DNA from: Alcanivorax hongdengensis A-11-3
GTDB taxonomy: Bacteria; Pseudomonadota; Gammaproteobacteria; Pseudomonadales; Alcanivoracaceae
Length of the DNA: 64,000 bases
NCBI RefSeq assembly: GCF_000300995.1
Contig: NZ_AMRJ01000001.1
Location: 186,001-250,000, forward strand
Direction: 5' to 3'
In this document: positions 38,753 to 46,888 of the stretch, piece by piece
How positions within the stretch are numbered: the first letter of the stretch is position 1
Layout: the number at the start of each line of letters is the position of its first letter
The notes under the pieces: generated by a model
Told to the model about the DNA's origin: nothing
Seen by the model: the letters and a program-made list of their open reading frames with translations, nothing else
Databases searched by the model: none
Translations under genes and position numbers: made by a program

Positions 38753-39973
38753 ATGACTGACTCCACCCTGAAACCCGACATTCTAATCTTCGGCGGCGGC
38801 ATTGCCGGCCTGTGGCTGATCAATCGGCTGCAGGCGCAGGGCTACCAGTGTCTGCTGCTGGAAAATGCCAGCCTGGGCGGCGACCAGACCCTGGCCAGCC
38901 AGGGCATTATCCATGGCGGCCTCAAGTACGCCCTGGGTGGCAACCTGTCCAGCGAATCGGAAGCCATTGCCGCCATGCCGGATCGCTGGCGCGCGGCCAT
39001 GGCCGGTGACGACCCGGTGGACCTGCGTGGCCTCAAGGTGCTTAGCGACACCCAGCACATGTGGTCCAGCGGCTCGGTGGCCTCGCGCATGACGAACTTT
39101 TTCGCCAGCAAGATGCTGCGCGGCCGCATCGAAAAACTGAAACGCGCCAATTTCCCCAGTGCCCTGGCCGACAAGGCCTTCAAGGGCAACGTCTACAGGC
39201 TCGACGACCTGGTCATCAACACCGAATCCCTGCTGGAAACACTGGCGGCGCCGGTGCGCCAACGCCTGCTGCGTTTCGATGGCCAGCGCGACACCCTGGA
39301 ATGGGGCGACCATGGCCTCAAGGCCGTCACCGTCAATGGCGTGCGCATTGAACCGGCCATGACCATCCTGGCCGCCGGCAACGGTAACCCGGGCCTGCTC
39401 GACGGCGCCCACCAGGCCCACCTGCTGGCCGACGAGCACAGTCAGCTGCGGCCATTGAAAATGGTGCTGGTCAAACACGATCTGGGCCACCGCCTCTATG
39501 CCCACTGCGTCGGCACCAGCAACAAGCCGGTGCTCACCGTCACCACCCATGACTGCCCGGACGGCAAGCTGGTCTGGTATCTGGGCGGGGATCTGGCCGA
39601 GCAGGGCGTGGACCGCAGCGACGAGCAACAACTGGCCGCCGGCCGGGCGGAACTGAAAAAGCTGTTCCCGTGGCTGGACTTCAGCCAGGCACAGCTGGCC
39701 ACCCTGAACGTGGTGCGTGCCGAACCGAAACAACAGAGCCTGGTCAAACCGGACAACGCCTACGCCCGCCGGGATCACAACCTGATCATCAGCTGGCCCA
39801 CCAAGCTGACCCTGGCGCCGGATCTGGGCGACCGGGTCATGGCACTGGTGGAAGAATCCGGACTGAAACCGGGGGCGACGCCATTAACCGTGCCGGCCGA
39901 GTTGGAACAGGCTCCCATGGGCGTACCTTACTGGCACACCTGCTTTAATGAAGGGCTGACGTCTGACCTCTGA
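38753..39973 (+). CDS. FAD-dependent oxidoreductase, DAO family
   Basis: A 406-residue flavoprotein with an N-terminal dinucleotide-binding motif (ILIFGGGIAGLWLINRLQ), GGDQTLASQGIIHGGLKYALGG, which resembles glycerol-3-phosphate dehydrogenase and related oxidases, and TILAAGNGNPGLL. Substrate unknown. The adjacent aldo/keto reductase is co-directional with a 27-base gap; this pair next to waaA also occurs in Pseudomonas as I recall it. The last five residues (LTSDL) lie within the GACGTC repeat. Confidence 0.82.
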   Translation: MTDSTLKPDILIFGGGIAGLWLINRLQAQGYQCLLLENASLGGDQTLASQGIIHGGLKYALGGNLSSESEAIAAMPDRWRAAMAGDDPVDLRGLKVLSDTQHMWSSGSVASRMTNFFASKMLRGRIEKLKRANFPSALADKAFKGNVYRLDDLVINTESLLETLAAPVRQRLLRFDGQRDTLEWGDHGLKAVTVNGVRIEPAMTILAAGNGNPGLLDGAHQAHLLADEHSQLRPLKMVLVKHDLGHRLYAHCVGTSNKPVLTVTTHDCPDGKLVWYLGGDLAEQGVDRSDEQQLAAGRAELKKLFPWLDFSQAQLATLNVVRAEPKQQSLVKPDNAYARRDHNLIISWPTKLTLAPDLGDRVMALVEESGLKPGATPLTVPAELEQAPMGVPYWHTCFNEGLTSDL

Positions 39974-39980
39974 CGTCCGA
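39956..39980. repeat. GACGTC-family repeat overlapping the end of the FAD gene
   Basis: CTGACGTCTGACCTCTGACG and the following TCCGA repeat the GACGTC/TGAC unit. The stop codon of the FAD oxidoreductase lies inside it. Confidence 0.6.
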
Positions 39981-40000
39981 TTGTTTTCAAGGATTTTCTC

Positions 40001-40792
40001 ATGGCATTCATGCGCCCGCTGGGCAATACAGGTCTGACCGTCAGCGCCCTTGGCCTTGGCACGGTAAAGATCGGCCGCGACAAGGGCGTCAAATACCCCA
40101 ACGGCTTCACCATCCCCGATGACAGGGCGGTGGCCGATCTGCTGGCCCGGGCCCGGGATCTGGGCATCAACCTGATTGATACCGCGCCGGCCTATGGCCA
40201 CAGCGAAGCACGGCTGGGCCAACTGCTGCACCAGCGCCAGGACTGGGTGATCGTCACCAAGGTGGGCGAGGAGTTCGACAACGACACTGGCGACAGCCAT
40301 TTCGACTTCACCCCGGAGCATGTGCAGCGCTCTGTGGAGCGCAGCCTGGCACGGCTCAACACCGACTACCTGGATTGCGTGCTGGTGCATTCCGACGGCA
40401 ACGATCTGGAGATTATCCAGCACCTGGGCACCCTGGACGCGCTCAACGCGTTGAAACAAAAGGGGCTGATCCGGACCACCGGCATGTCCACCAAGACCGT
40501 GGCCGGCGGTATCGCCACCCTGGAAAAAGCGGACGTGGCCATGGTCACCTACAATCTGGCCCACGATGAAGAGGTGCCGGTGATCGAACATGCTGCCCGC
40601 CACGGCAAGGGCATTCTGATCAAGAAGGCCTTTGCCAGCGGCCATCTTTGCCATGACGGGGACGACCCGGTGCAGCAAAGTCTCAACCGCATCCTGGGCA
40701 CCGACGGGGTCAGCAGCATCATTGCCGGCACCATCAACCCACGGCATTTACAGGAAAACGTCAGCAAGGCCCGCCGGGCCTGTGGCGAATAA
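40001..40792 (+). CDS. Aldo/keto reductase
   Basis: A 263-residue TIM-barrel oxidoreductase. The catalytic tetrad is visible as Asp and Tyr in NLIDTAPAYGHSEARLG, Lys in VIVTKVG and His in CVLVHSDG. The C-terminal NADPH-binding region ends with SSIIAGTINPRHLQENV. It reduces aldehydes or ketones with NADPH; substrate unknown. AAGGATTTTCTC precedes the ATG. A small secreted-protein gene follows after 24 bases. Confidence 0.88.
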   Translation: MAFMRPLGNTGLTVSALGLGTVKIGRDKGVKYPNGFTIPDDRAVADLLARARDLGINLIDTAPAYGHSEARLGQLLHQRQDWVIVTKVGEEFDNDTGDSHFDFTPEHVQRSVERSLARLNTDYLDCVLVHSDGNDLEIIQHLGTLDALNALKQKGLIRTTGMSTKTVAGGIATLEKADVAMVTYNLAHDEEVPVIEHAARHGKGILIKKAFASGHLCHDGDDPVQQSLNRILGTDGVSSIIAGTINPRHLQENVSKARRACGE

Positions 40793-40816
40793 ATCACAAC
40801 AACAAGGAGGGTGCCC

Positions 40817-41146
40817 ATGCGCCCATGGCTACTGGTCGGCCTGCTACTGACTACCACGGTCTGTCAGGCTGACGATGTGCTGTTGCTGAAAAGCCCGCCG
40901 CGTGACTGCCAGCCACTGGACGATGTGAGCGTGGACAGCGGCGGCGAATTACAGGGGCTGTTCTTCAGCGACGCCATGATCGAGCGCAATGTGCATCACG
41001 CCCTGGAAAAAGCCGTCCGCAAGGAAGGGGGTAACCGCACCGTGATCAAGGACCGGCGCGCCTACCTGATGGACAACCACCGTCGCGGCATCCGCCGCAT
41101 CGAACTCAAGGCCGCCGTCTGGCACTGCCCACCGGCCACCGATTAA
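40817..41146 (+). CDS. Small secreted protein, function unknown
   Basis: A 109-residue protein. A Sec signal (RPWLLVGLLLTTTVCQADD) is followed by a mature part with two cysteines (RDCQPL and WHCPP) that could form a disulfide. The segment NVHHALEKAVRKEGGNRTVI recalls the end of DUF4156-type lipoproteins, but the signal has no proper lipobox, so I do not assign that family. ATG 40817 is chosen because AAGGAGG lies six bases upstream. It probably shares a transcript with the aldo/keto reductase. Confidence 0.68.
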   Translation: MRPWLLVGLLLTTTVCQADDVLLLKSPPRDCQPLDDVSVDSGGELQGLFFSDAMIERNVHHALEKAVRKEGGNRTVIKDRRAYLMDNHRRGIRRIELKAAVWHCPPATD

Positions 41147-41162
41147 TCGCCGTCTTGCCTGT

Positions 41163-41294
41163 AATGCCGCTCACGTAATTTCAGGGTCTGTGTGGGAGCA
41201 TGCTTGCGCGCCAATGGAGCATTCGGAAATGAAGGCTTCGCGTGCAAGCACGCTCCCACAAAAAACCGAGATTACGATCTAAATGAACAGCATT
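41163..41294. repeat. Composite palindrome: REPIN-like copy D within outer arms
   Basis: Inner arms 41191-41214 and 41237-41260 carry the TGTGGGAGC head; the left arm has three to four mismatches to the right. The outer arms keep the core AATGCCGCTCA / TGAACAGCATT also found around copy B at 14101-14110 and 14221-14231. Confidence 0.72.
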
Positions 41295-41309
41295 GCGCCT
41301 TGCCCGGAG

Positions 41310-41825
41310 TTACCGCTCAGCGTTGGCAAAGACGGTACGCAAGGCCGCGCCCTGACGGCGAAAATCCCTGCCCAACGATTGCGCCAGACTGGCCTGCGGG
41401 TCGTCGATAATAATGCCCGCCTGCGCCAACTCCGTGATCACCTGCTCCACCGGCTTGCCGGCCAGTTGCGCCACCTGGGTTAGCGGCGCCTGACTGACCG
41501 CACTGAAGGCCAGCATGGCCGGGTTGTCGCCATGCTTGCCCGGGCCCATGCCCGGCAGGGAAAAGAACGACGCCGCCAGCGCCAGCACACACACCAGCAT
41601 GATCACCGGGCCGGTCTTGCCGGCCACGAAGTGCCGTTTGAAACTGGTCTTGTTAACCAGCACATGCAGCAACACGCCGCCAATCATCAGCCAGCCCGCC
41701 CACTCATGGAACAGCTTGTTCAGGCCGCTATTAAGGTGAAAGAACATCAAGACGCCGGTGACGGCCATCAGCGTAAAGACGCCCATGGTCAATGGCGTGG
41801 CCCACTCGCGGGAAAGTTTCATCAT
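41310..41825 (-). CDS. DUF4405-like membrane protein, possible haem-binding
   Basis: A 171-residue protein with three transmembrane segments: PLTMGVFTLMAVTGVLMFF, WAGWLMIGGVLLHVLV and VIMLVCVLALAASFFSL. His residues in FHLNSG, FHEWAG and LHVLVN lie near the membrane faces, as in b-type cytochrome-like DUF4405 domains. The C-terminal soluble part (QLAGKPVEQVITELAQAGIII) looks helical. Start is one of two adjacent ATG codons at 41825 and 41822. Role unknown. Confidence 0.72.
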   Translation of the reverse strand: MMKLSREWATPLTMGVFTLMAVTGVLMFFHLNSGLNKLFHEWAGWLMIGGVLLHVLVNKTSFKRHFVAGKTGPVIMLVCVLALAASFFSLPGMGPGKHGDNPAMLAFSAVSQAPLTQVAQLAGKPVEQVITELAQAGIIIDDPQASLAQSLGRDFRRQGAALRTVFANAER

Positions 41826-42063
41826 TGTGCTTCCGGTATCACGGGCCCCCTGCCCGACTGGCCGCCAGCATAAAGCAGAAGCGGGTCGGCAAAATTGCAA
41901 ATAAAGTGAAAACAGCTCTCATTCTCACAAATTCTGAGCGCAGGCCCGCCTGCTCCCCACCCGGATGGAATACTCCTGCACGAGCAAGCGCACTGGCGGA
42001 GCGTAAGAAAGCCTTGCTCTTCACTCGCCAAGACGCGCCGCTACCGTTGCATAAATGCGCTAA

Positions 42064-42153
42064 TCAGGCATGACTTCCAGCTGCCCTGCAGAGGGCCAAC
42101 AAAAGCACGCCTATATTGGCGCCCACCAATACACCCACAAGAAAAAGCAGCAT
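42064..42153 (-). CDS. 29-residue membrane micropeptide, DUF3789-like
   Basis: A short frame on the minus strand encodes MLLFLVGVLVGANIGVLLLA followed by LCRAAGSHA. It is a single hydrophobic helix with a glycine pattern and a Cys-Arg end, which resembles the tiny DUF3789 family. AGGAGG lies seven bases before the ATG, a strong ribosome site. It starts 15 bases after the peroxiredoxin stop, so it is probably translated from the same messenger. Function unknown; membrane-embedded regulators of this size are known elsewhere. The rest of the gap up to 41825 has no gene I can support. Confidence 0.68.
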   Translation of the reverse strand: MLLFLVGVLVGANIGVLLLALCRAAGSHA

Positions 42154-42167
42154 GTCGCCCTCCTGAA

Positions 42168-42806
42168 TCAACCGTTCCCTGGTTGCCTGACTATTCTCAG
42201 ATAAGGCCGCTTCTCATCCCATCCATCGGGGTACAGCGCTGCCGCCTCCTCATTGGAAACTGCGGGCACGATGATGACATCTCCGCCCGTTTTCCAATTC
42301 ACAGGTGTGGCCACCTTGTGGCTGTCGGTCAACTGCAAGCTGTCGATCACCCGCAATAACTCATCGAAGTTGCGCCCGGTACTGGCCGGGTAGGTCAGGG
42401 TCAGGCGGACTTTTTTGTTCGGGTCGATCACGAACACCGAGCGCACCGTCAAGGTGTCGTTGGCATTGGGATGGATCATGCCGTACAACTCACTGACCTT
42501 GCGGTCTTCATCTGCCAACAAGGGGAAGTTCAGCACACTGCCCTGGGTCTCTGCGATATCCCCTTTCCAATCATGATGACTAGCCAGAGAATCCACCGAC
42601 AGGCCGATAGCCTTGACGTTGCGCTTTTCAAACTCCGGTTTGAGCCGCGCCACTTCACCCAGTTCGGTGGTGCATACCGGGGTGAAATCCTTCGGGTGGG
42701 AAAACAGCACCACCCAGCCATCACGCGCCCAGTCATGGAAATGGATCTCACCGTCGGTGGAATCCTGGGTAAAATCCGGAGCAATATCACCAAGTTGCAA
42801 AGCCAT
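42168..42806 (-). CDS. lsfA: 1-Cys peroxiredoxin, LsfA type
   Basis: A 212-residue Prx6-family enzyme. The peroxidatic Cys45 lies in HPKDFTPVCTTE; there is no other cysteine in the protein, so it is a 1-Cys type. VSELYGMIHPNANDTLTVRS and PASTGRNFDELLR are diagnostic blocks. It reduces peroxides in the cytosol. Pseudomonas LsfA is induced by sulfate starvation, which fits the adjacent sulfate transport genes. ATG 42806 has GGAGG upstream; the open frame extends further but lacks family sequence. Confidence 0.93.
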   Translation of the reverse strand: MALQLGDIAPDFTQDSTDGEIHFHDWARDGWVVLFSHPKDFTPVCTTELGEVARLKPEFEKRNVKAIGLSVDSLASHHDWKGDIAETQGSVLNFPLLADEDRKVSELYGMIHPNANDTLTVRSVFVIDPNKKVRLTLTYPASTGRNFDELLRVIDSLQLTDSHKVATPVNWKTGGDVIIVPAVSNEEAAALYPDGWDEKRPYLRIVRQPGNG

Positions 42807-42841
42807 GAAAACCTCCTTTCGGTTCATACAGTGAATGGGAA

Positions 42842-43459
42842 TTAAAGATGACATAAGGTGGCATAAGGCGGCTCCGCCCAATCCACCCACAACCCTGATT
42901 GATACAGAAAATCCTCGAACAGCCAGCGCCCTTCCAGCCAGTTGCCAACCCCGGCGGCCACATTGATATGACCACGATCCCCTACATTGTGATAATCCGT
43001 ACGCAGGCGGCGGGCCAGGCAGTACGCCTGAAAGACACTTATCCAGGGGTCGGTATTGCTGCTGATCAGCAGCCCACGAATAGACAACGGCAATGGCCGC
43101 AGCGCGTGGCTGACGCCAAACTTTGCCGGGTCGGCAGGGGCCGCCAGAAACAGAGCGGAGACGCGACCGGGATAATCCGCCGCCACAGCGGCACTGGCCA
43201 GGCAACCGAAACTGTGCGCCACCAGCACGGCGGGGGTAGGCTCCGCCTGCAAGGCAGCGACCAATCCGGCACGCCAGCACCCCAGGTCGGCGGTCTCCCA
43301 GTCCCCCACCTCGATGCGACTGACATGATTGAGCGAATTCTGCCAATGACTTTGCCAATGCTGCGGCTCACTGCCATGCAAACCCGGCACGATGATGACC
43401 CGCGAAGGCGAGGTCTCGATACGGCGTCCACCAAACAGTGGGGAAGAAAATTCAGGCAT
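42842..43459 (-). CDS. RBBP9/YdeN-type alpha/beta hydrolase
   Basis: A 205-residue serine hydrolase. VIIVPGLHGSEPQHWQSHW is the family opening, the nucleophile is Ser in VAHSFGCLAS, Asp is in SSNTDPW and His in GDRGHINVAAG, giving a complete triad. Substrate unknown. The start at 43459 lies inside the 3' end of the EAL gene (overlap of eight bases), so translation is coupled. Co-directional with lsfA, 35 bases further on. Confidence 0.86.
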   Translation of the reverse strand: MPEFSSPLFGGRRIETSPSRVIIVPGLHGSEPQHWQSHWQNSLNHVSRIEVGDWETADLGCWRAGLVAALQAEPTPAVLVAHSFGCLASAAVAADYPGRVSALFLAAPADPAKFGVSHALRPLPLSIRGLLISSNTDPWISVFQAYCLARRLRTDYHNVGDRGHINVAAGVGNWLEGRWLFEDFLYQSGLWVDWAEPPYATLCHL

Positions 43460-44306
43460 AGCGAATCGCTCCAGCAACACGCGCATCAACGGGCACATCC
43501 GGCAAACACCGTGTATGAAGACGCGGCTGCGCTGGCGCCGCCATATTGGCTTGCACCAACTCAACAATGGAACGATTCAGCGGAGAGGGAGAAAGACCGA
43601 GAACAACCTGCTTCGCGGGCTGATTCAACCCCTCCCTGGCACTGTCCAATAACACGCGTAGCTTATTGTGCGATAACTCGCTGATGGTCGGATCAAACTT
43701 GACCCAGTCAGGCTGCAAGGCTTGTAGATGTGAGATATCCGGCACCTGCCTCACCCCATCGAGCGCGATCTGATAACCTCGCTGCCGGTAATTGGCCACC
43801 GCGTCAATCAGGTGCTCGGGGCGGTGCAATGCACGGCTGGAGAGTTCCAGCACGATCCCTGATGGGCTCAGGCCGCACTGGCTCAACACCGATTCAAAAG
43901 CTTGTCCATGGTCCGTATTCACCGCAGCGACATGGCGGGGGTGCACATTCAACGTCAGGACCGCCTTTTGCTCACCGCCTTGAAGCAGAAAGTTCAGCGC
44001 GTGCAGGGTGCGGCACAGGCGATCCAGATAGATCACCTCTTCCGCACTACTGGGCACGCTGAATACACTGGCCGGCGTCACCGGCGTTCGCTGTGCGGTG
44101 GTGGCGCGCAATAGCGCCTCGAAAGCCACAGGGTGGCCAGTACGGGAATCAAAAATTGCCTGGAATTCGGAGCGCAAGGTAAAACCCGCGTACACTCCGG
44201 TGACCTCGTGGCCTGACGTGCGTAAGGGGGTGTCGGTATGAACCAGTTGACCATACTGACGCCGCTGCTCCCGATTAAACCAGGCAACCAGCTCGGTCAG
44301 GGGCAT
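43452..44306 (-). CDS. Degenerate EAL-domain protein
   Basis: A 284-residue protein that is mostly one EAL domain. The signature EALLR is at 63-67, and the Asn in LTLNVHP, first Glu in ELSS and Lys in VKFD are retained. The DDFG motif reads DGVR and the later catalytic Glu is replaced in VLGLSP, so cyclic-di-GMP hydrolysis is doubtful. It could bind the nucleotide or a protein partner. ATG 44306 with GAGG ahead is used; TTG 44330 is less likely. No GGDEF or membrane segment. It is divergent from the sulfate porin/transporter operon. Confidence 0.82.
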   Translation of the reverse strand: MPLTELVAWFNREQRRQYGQLVHTDTPLRTSGHEVTGVYAGFTLRSEFQAIFDSRTGHPVAFEALLRATTAQRTPVTPASVFSVPSSAEEVIYLDRLCRTLHALNFLLQGGEQKAVLTLNVHPRHVAAVNTDHGQAFESVLSQCGLSPSGIVLELSSRALHRPEHLIDAVANYRQRGYQIALDGVRQVPDISHLQALQPDWVKFDPTISELSHNKLRVLLDSAREGLNQPAKQVVLGLSPSPLNRSIVELVQANMAAPAQPRLHTRCLPDVPVDARVAGAIRYA

Positions 44307-44357
44307 GGTTGCATCCTCGGGTTCAGTCAATGTCCGATCACCCTAATCCTGACCGGC

Positions 44358-44450
44358 TTATTCCGTAAAAGACTTGTTTTTTATTTCTTTATTCCAAAAC
44401 TGGCCATCTCGATTATTCAAAAACGGAATAGATAAATAATTATTTATTCC
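44358..44450. promoter_or_regulatory. AT-rich control region with repeated TTATTCC boxes
   Basis: TTATTCC occurs at 44358-44364, 44389-44395 and 44444-44450, and its complement GGAATA at 44425. The segment 44425-44450 is a 26-base palindrome with two mismatched pairs. It lies between the divergent EAL and porin genes; CysB-type control is suggested by the sulfate transport genes but not shown. Confidence 0.55.
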
Positions 44451-44516
44451 TTTTTGGAGCAAGAAATTCTTGGCAGACTCTCCTTCCAACGGTGACCACT
44501 CACCGCATGCCTACCC

Positions 44517-44583
44517 GACAGCGGGTGGCTCTGGTGGCCTTTCGGCCAAAGACATATTCAGGGCTCATCGCCTGCCCGCTGTC
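44517..44583 (+). other. Long hairpin in the porin leader
   Basis: GACAGCGGG and CCCGCTGTC pair over a 49-base interior that holds a second stem-loop, TGGCC-TTTC-GGCCA. It ends 18 bases before the porin ATG, so it would sit near the ribosome site. Confidence 0.6.
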
Positions 44584-44601
44584 AGTTAGGAACAGAACAC
44601 C

Positions 44602-45606
44602 ATGAAGAAAAGACTTTTGCTTGCCGCGTCCACCCTCTCTTTTGCCTTGCCGCTGAGCGTATACGCCAGTCCCCAGGTCTACGGGAAACTCAATATTTCT
44701 ATTGAGAGTGCCGACCTGGAAGGCGCCTCAGTGGTGAACCCTGCCGCTGAAGATGCCTGGGAACTGAATTCCAATGCCTCGCGCCTTGGAATCAAGGGTG
44801 ATGTAGATCTCGATGTGGCGAACCTGAAAGCCATTTACCAGGCTGAATTCGGCATTGACGTGGATGAAGGCAACAGCAGCGGCCAAACCTTCAGCCAACG
44901 CAATATCTTTGCCGGCCTGCAGGGCGGCTTCGGCACCCTGACCGCCGGTAAGATCGACAGCCCACTGAAAAATGCCGAAGGCAAAGTGGATCAATTCAAT
45001 GATCTGCGCGGGGATATCGACAATTTGCTTGGCGGTCAGAACCGGGTCAATAACCTGATCCGCTATGAAACCCCTTCCTTCTCTGGCCTGGCCGTGACGT
45101 TGGCCGCCGCCCCAGGCGAGCAGAATGTGGACACCGACGGAGACGGTGTTGCCGACGATGGCCTGGCGGACACCAAATCCATTGCCCTGACCTACCAACA
45201 GGGCATCTGGTACGCCGCCCTGGCCCATGATCAGGACCAGGCAGCGCGTCGCTCCGTCGATGGTTTCAGCCGTGCCAACATCACCCGCGTCGTGGCACAG
45301 ATCAAACCCGGCGACCTGGAGCTAGGCGCCCTTTATCAACGCTCCGAAAACGCTGCCTCTGGCAAGGGTGAAGATAACAGCTGGCTGGCCAGTGCCGCCT
45401 GGAAAATCGAGCGTATCAAACTGAAAGCACAATACGGCGAAACCCAAGGAGACCAGAGCGATGAAAAAATCACATTGGCCGCCCTCGGCGCGGACTACCA
45501 ACTGGCCAAGACCAGCCGCGCCTATGTGTATGGCTCTCGCACCGAACGCGACAAGGCCGACCTGACCGATACCAGTGTCGGCGTGGGTCTGGAATACAAA
45601 TTCTGA
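44602..45606 (+). CDS. Gram-negative porin of the sulfate-starvation locus
   Basis: A 334-residue general-porin-type protein. A Sec signal (KRLLLAASTLSFALPLSVYA) leads into SPQVYGKLNISIE, a standard porin first strand, and the chain ends in GLEYKF with terminal Phe. NASRLGIKGD and YRQGIWYAA-like strands fit a 16-strand trimeric porin. It precedes oscA and the sulfate ABC transporter genes, so it probably lets sulfate or sulfonates into the periplasm under sulfur limitation. This use is inferred from position. Confidence 0.9.
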   Translation: MKKRLLLAASTLSFALPLSVYASPQVYGKLNISIESADLEGASVVNPAAEDAWELNSNASRLGIKGDVDLDVANLKAIYQAEFGIDVDEGNSSGQTFSQRNIFAGLQGGFGTLTAGKIDSPLKNAEGKVDQFNDLRGDIDNLLGGQNRVNNLIRYETPSFSGLAVTLAAAPGEQNVDTDGDGVADDGLADTKSIALTYQQGIWYAALAHDQDQAARRSVDGFSRANITRVVAQIKPGDLELGALYQRSENAASGKGEDNSWLASAAWKIERIKLKAQYGETQGDQSDEKITLAALGADYQLAKTSRAYVYGSRTERDKADLTDTSVGVGLEYKF

Positions 45607-45615
45607 GAGCGCCTT

Positions 45616-45792
45616 ATGACACAGCAACGACAACCCCAAGCCCCGCAAAGCGACGCCGAACTGGCGAGCCTGGTGGCATCACTGATCAAGGATCTCCGCT
45701 TTGGCACCCTGGAACTAACCGTCCATGAAGGTCAACTGGTGCAAGTGGAGAGGAAAGAGAAATACCGTTTCACCCCTCGCCGCAACGGCTAA
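45616..45792 (+). CDS. oscA: OscA-like small protein (DUF2292)
   Basis: A 58-residue protein encoded between the porin and sbp genes. The core LIKDLRFGTLELTVHEGQLV followed by QVERKEKYRF matches DUF2292/YezD, the family of Pseudomonas OscA, which is needed for growth on organosulfur compounds and lies upstream of sbp there. GAGAGC precedes the ATG, nine bases after the porin stop. Same position and family make orthology likely. Confidence 0.82.
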   Translation: MTQQRQPQAPQSDAELASLVASLIKDLRFGTLELTVHEGQLVQVERKEKYRFTPRRNG

Positions 45793-45877
45793 TCATTGCG
45801 GCGACAATACCCGGCTGACCGGAAAACCGGAGGTCTCCATGACGTTGAACTAAACGCTATATTCTGGAGGCAACACC

Positions 45878-46879
45878 ATGTCATTCCGTTCCTTGCTTGC
45901 CGTCTTCGGCCTTGCAACACTACTTTCCGCCCCGGCCTTCGCTGACCGGGAAATTCTCAATGTGTCCTATGACCCAACCCGTGAACTGTACAAGGAGTTC
46001 AACGCTGCTTTCATCAAGAAGTGGCAAAAGGAGCACGGAGAAACCATCACCGTTCGTCAATCGCACGGCGGTGCCGGCAAACAGACCCGCGCTATCATCG
46101 ATGGTCTTGAAGGGGATGTGGCAACCCTGGCGCTGGCCTACGATATTGATTCCATTTCCGAAAAGACTGGCATCATCCCGAAAAACTGGCAAAGCCGTTT
46201 GCCGAACAACAGCGCGCCTTACACCTCCACCATCGTGCTACTGGTCCGCAAGGGCAATCCCAAGGGCATTCATGACTGGGACGATTTGATCAAACCCGGT
46301 GTGGAAGTGATTACCCCCAACCCGAAAACCTCCGGTGGTGCTCGCTGGAACTATCTGGCCGCCTGGGCCTATGCCAAAAAGAAATACGGCTCGGATGAAA
46401 AAGCGCGCGATTTCATCACCAAACTCTACCGGCATGTACCGGTACTCGATTCCGGCGCTCGTGGCAGCACCAATACGTTCGTCAAACGAGGCATCGGTGA
46501 TGTACTTCTTGCCTGGGAAAACGAAGCCTTCCTGGCGATCAACGAACTGGGCAAGGATCAATTCGAAATCGTGGTGCCCTCCATTTCCATTCTCGCCGAA
46601 CCGCCGGTGACCGTGCTGGACAAGAATGCCAAGAAACATGGCACCCTGGACATCGCCCAGGCCTATCTTGAATTTCTTTACAGCCCCACCGGGCAGGATC
46701 TGGCCGGCAAGCACTACTACCGCCCCACCGACCCCAAATTCGTGAAGAAGTACGCGAATCAATTCCCCAAGGTCAACCTGGTTACCGTGGATAATGCGTT
46801 TGGCGGCTGGCAAAAAGCCCAGAAAACACACTTCAACGACGGTGGCGTGTTCGATCATATTTATCAGCCCGGCAACTGA
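45878..46879 (+). CDS. sbp: Sulfate-binding periplasmic protein
   Basis: A 333-residue ABC transporter substrate-binding protein. The Sec signal ([17 protein letters not shown]) is followed by [15 protein letters not shown] and [14 protein letters not shown], the sulfate-binding loop, then [19 protein letters not shown]. It captures sulfate, perhaps thiosulfate, for CysTWA. CTGGAGGCAACACC precedes the ATG. Sbp and CysP cannot be separated with certainty; Sbp is favoured by the oscA neighbour. Confidence 0.94.
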   Translation: MSFRSLLAVFGLATLLSAPAFADREILNVSYDPTRELYKEFNAAFIKKWQKEHGETITVRQSHGGAGKQTRAIIDGLEGDVATLALAYDIDSISEKTGIIPKNWQSRLPNNSAPYTSTIVLLVRKGNPKGIHDWDDLIKPGVEVITPNPKTSGGARWNYLAAWAYAKKKYGSDEKARDFITKLYRHVPVLDSGARGSTNTFVKRGIGDVLLAWENEAFLAINELGKDQFEIVVPSISILAEPPVTVLDKNAKKHGTLDIAQAYLEFLYSPTGQDLAGKHYYRPTDPKFVKKYANQFPKVNLVTVDNAFGGWQKAQKTHFNDGGVFDHIYQPGN

Positions 46880-46888
46880 GGTCACAGC

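Noticed and set aside
42807..43358. Extension of the peroxiredoxin frame to 396 residues
   Set aside because: The upstream part is a shadow of the hydrolase gene in another frame; GGAGG and the family N-terminus fix the start at 42806.
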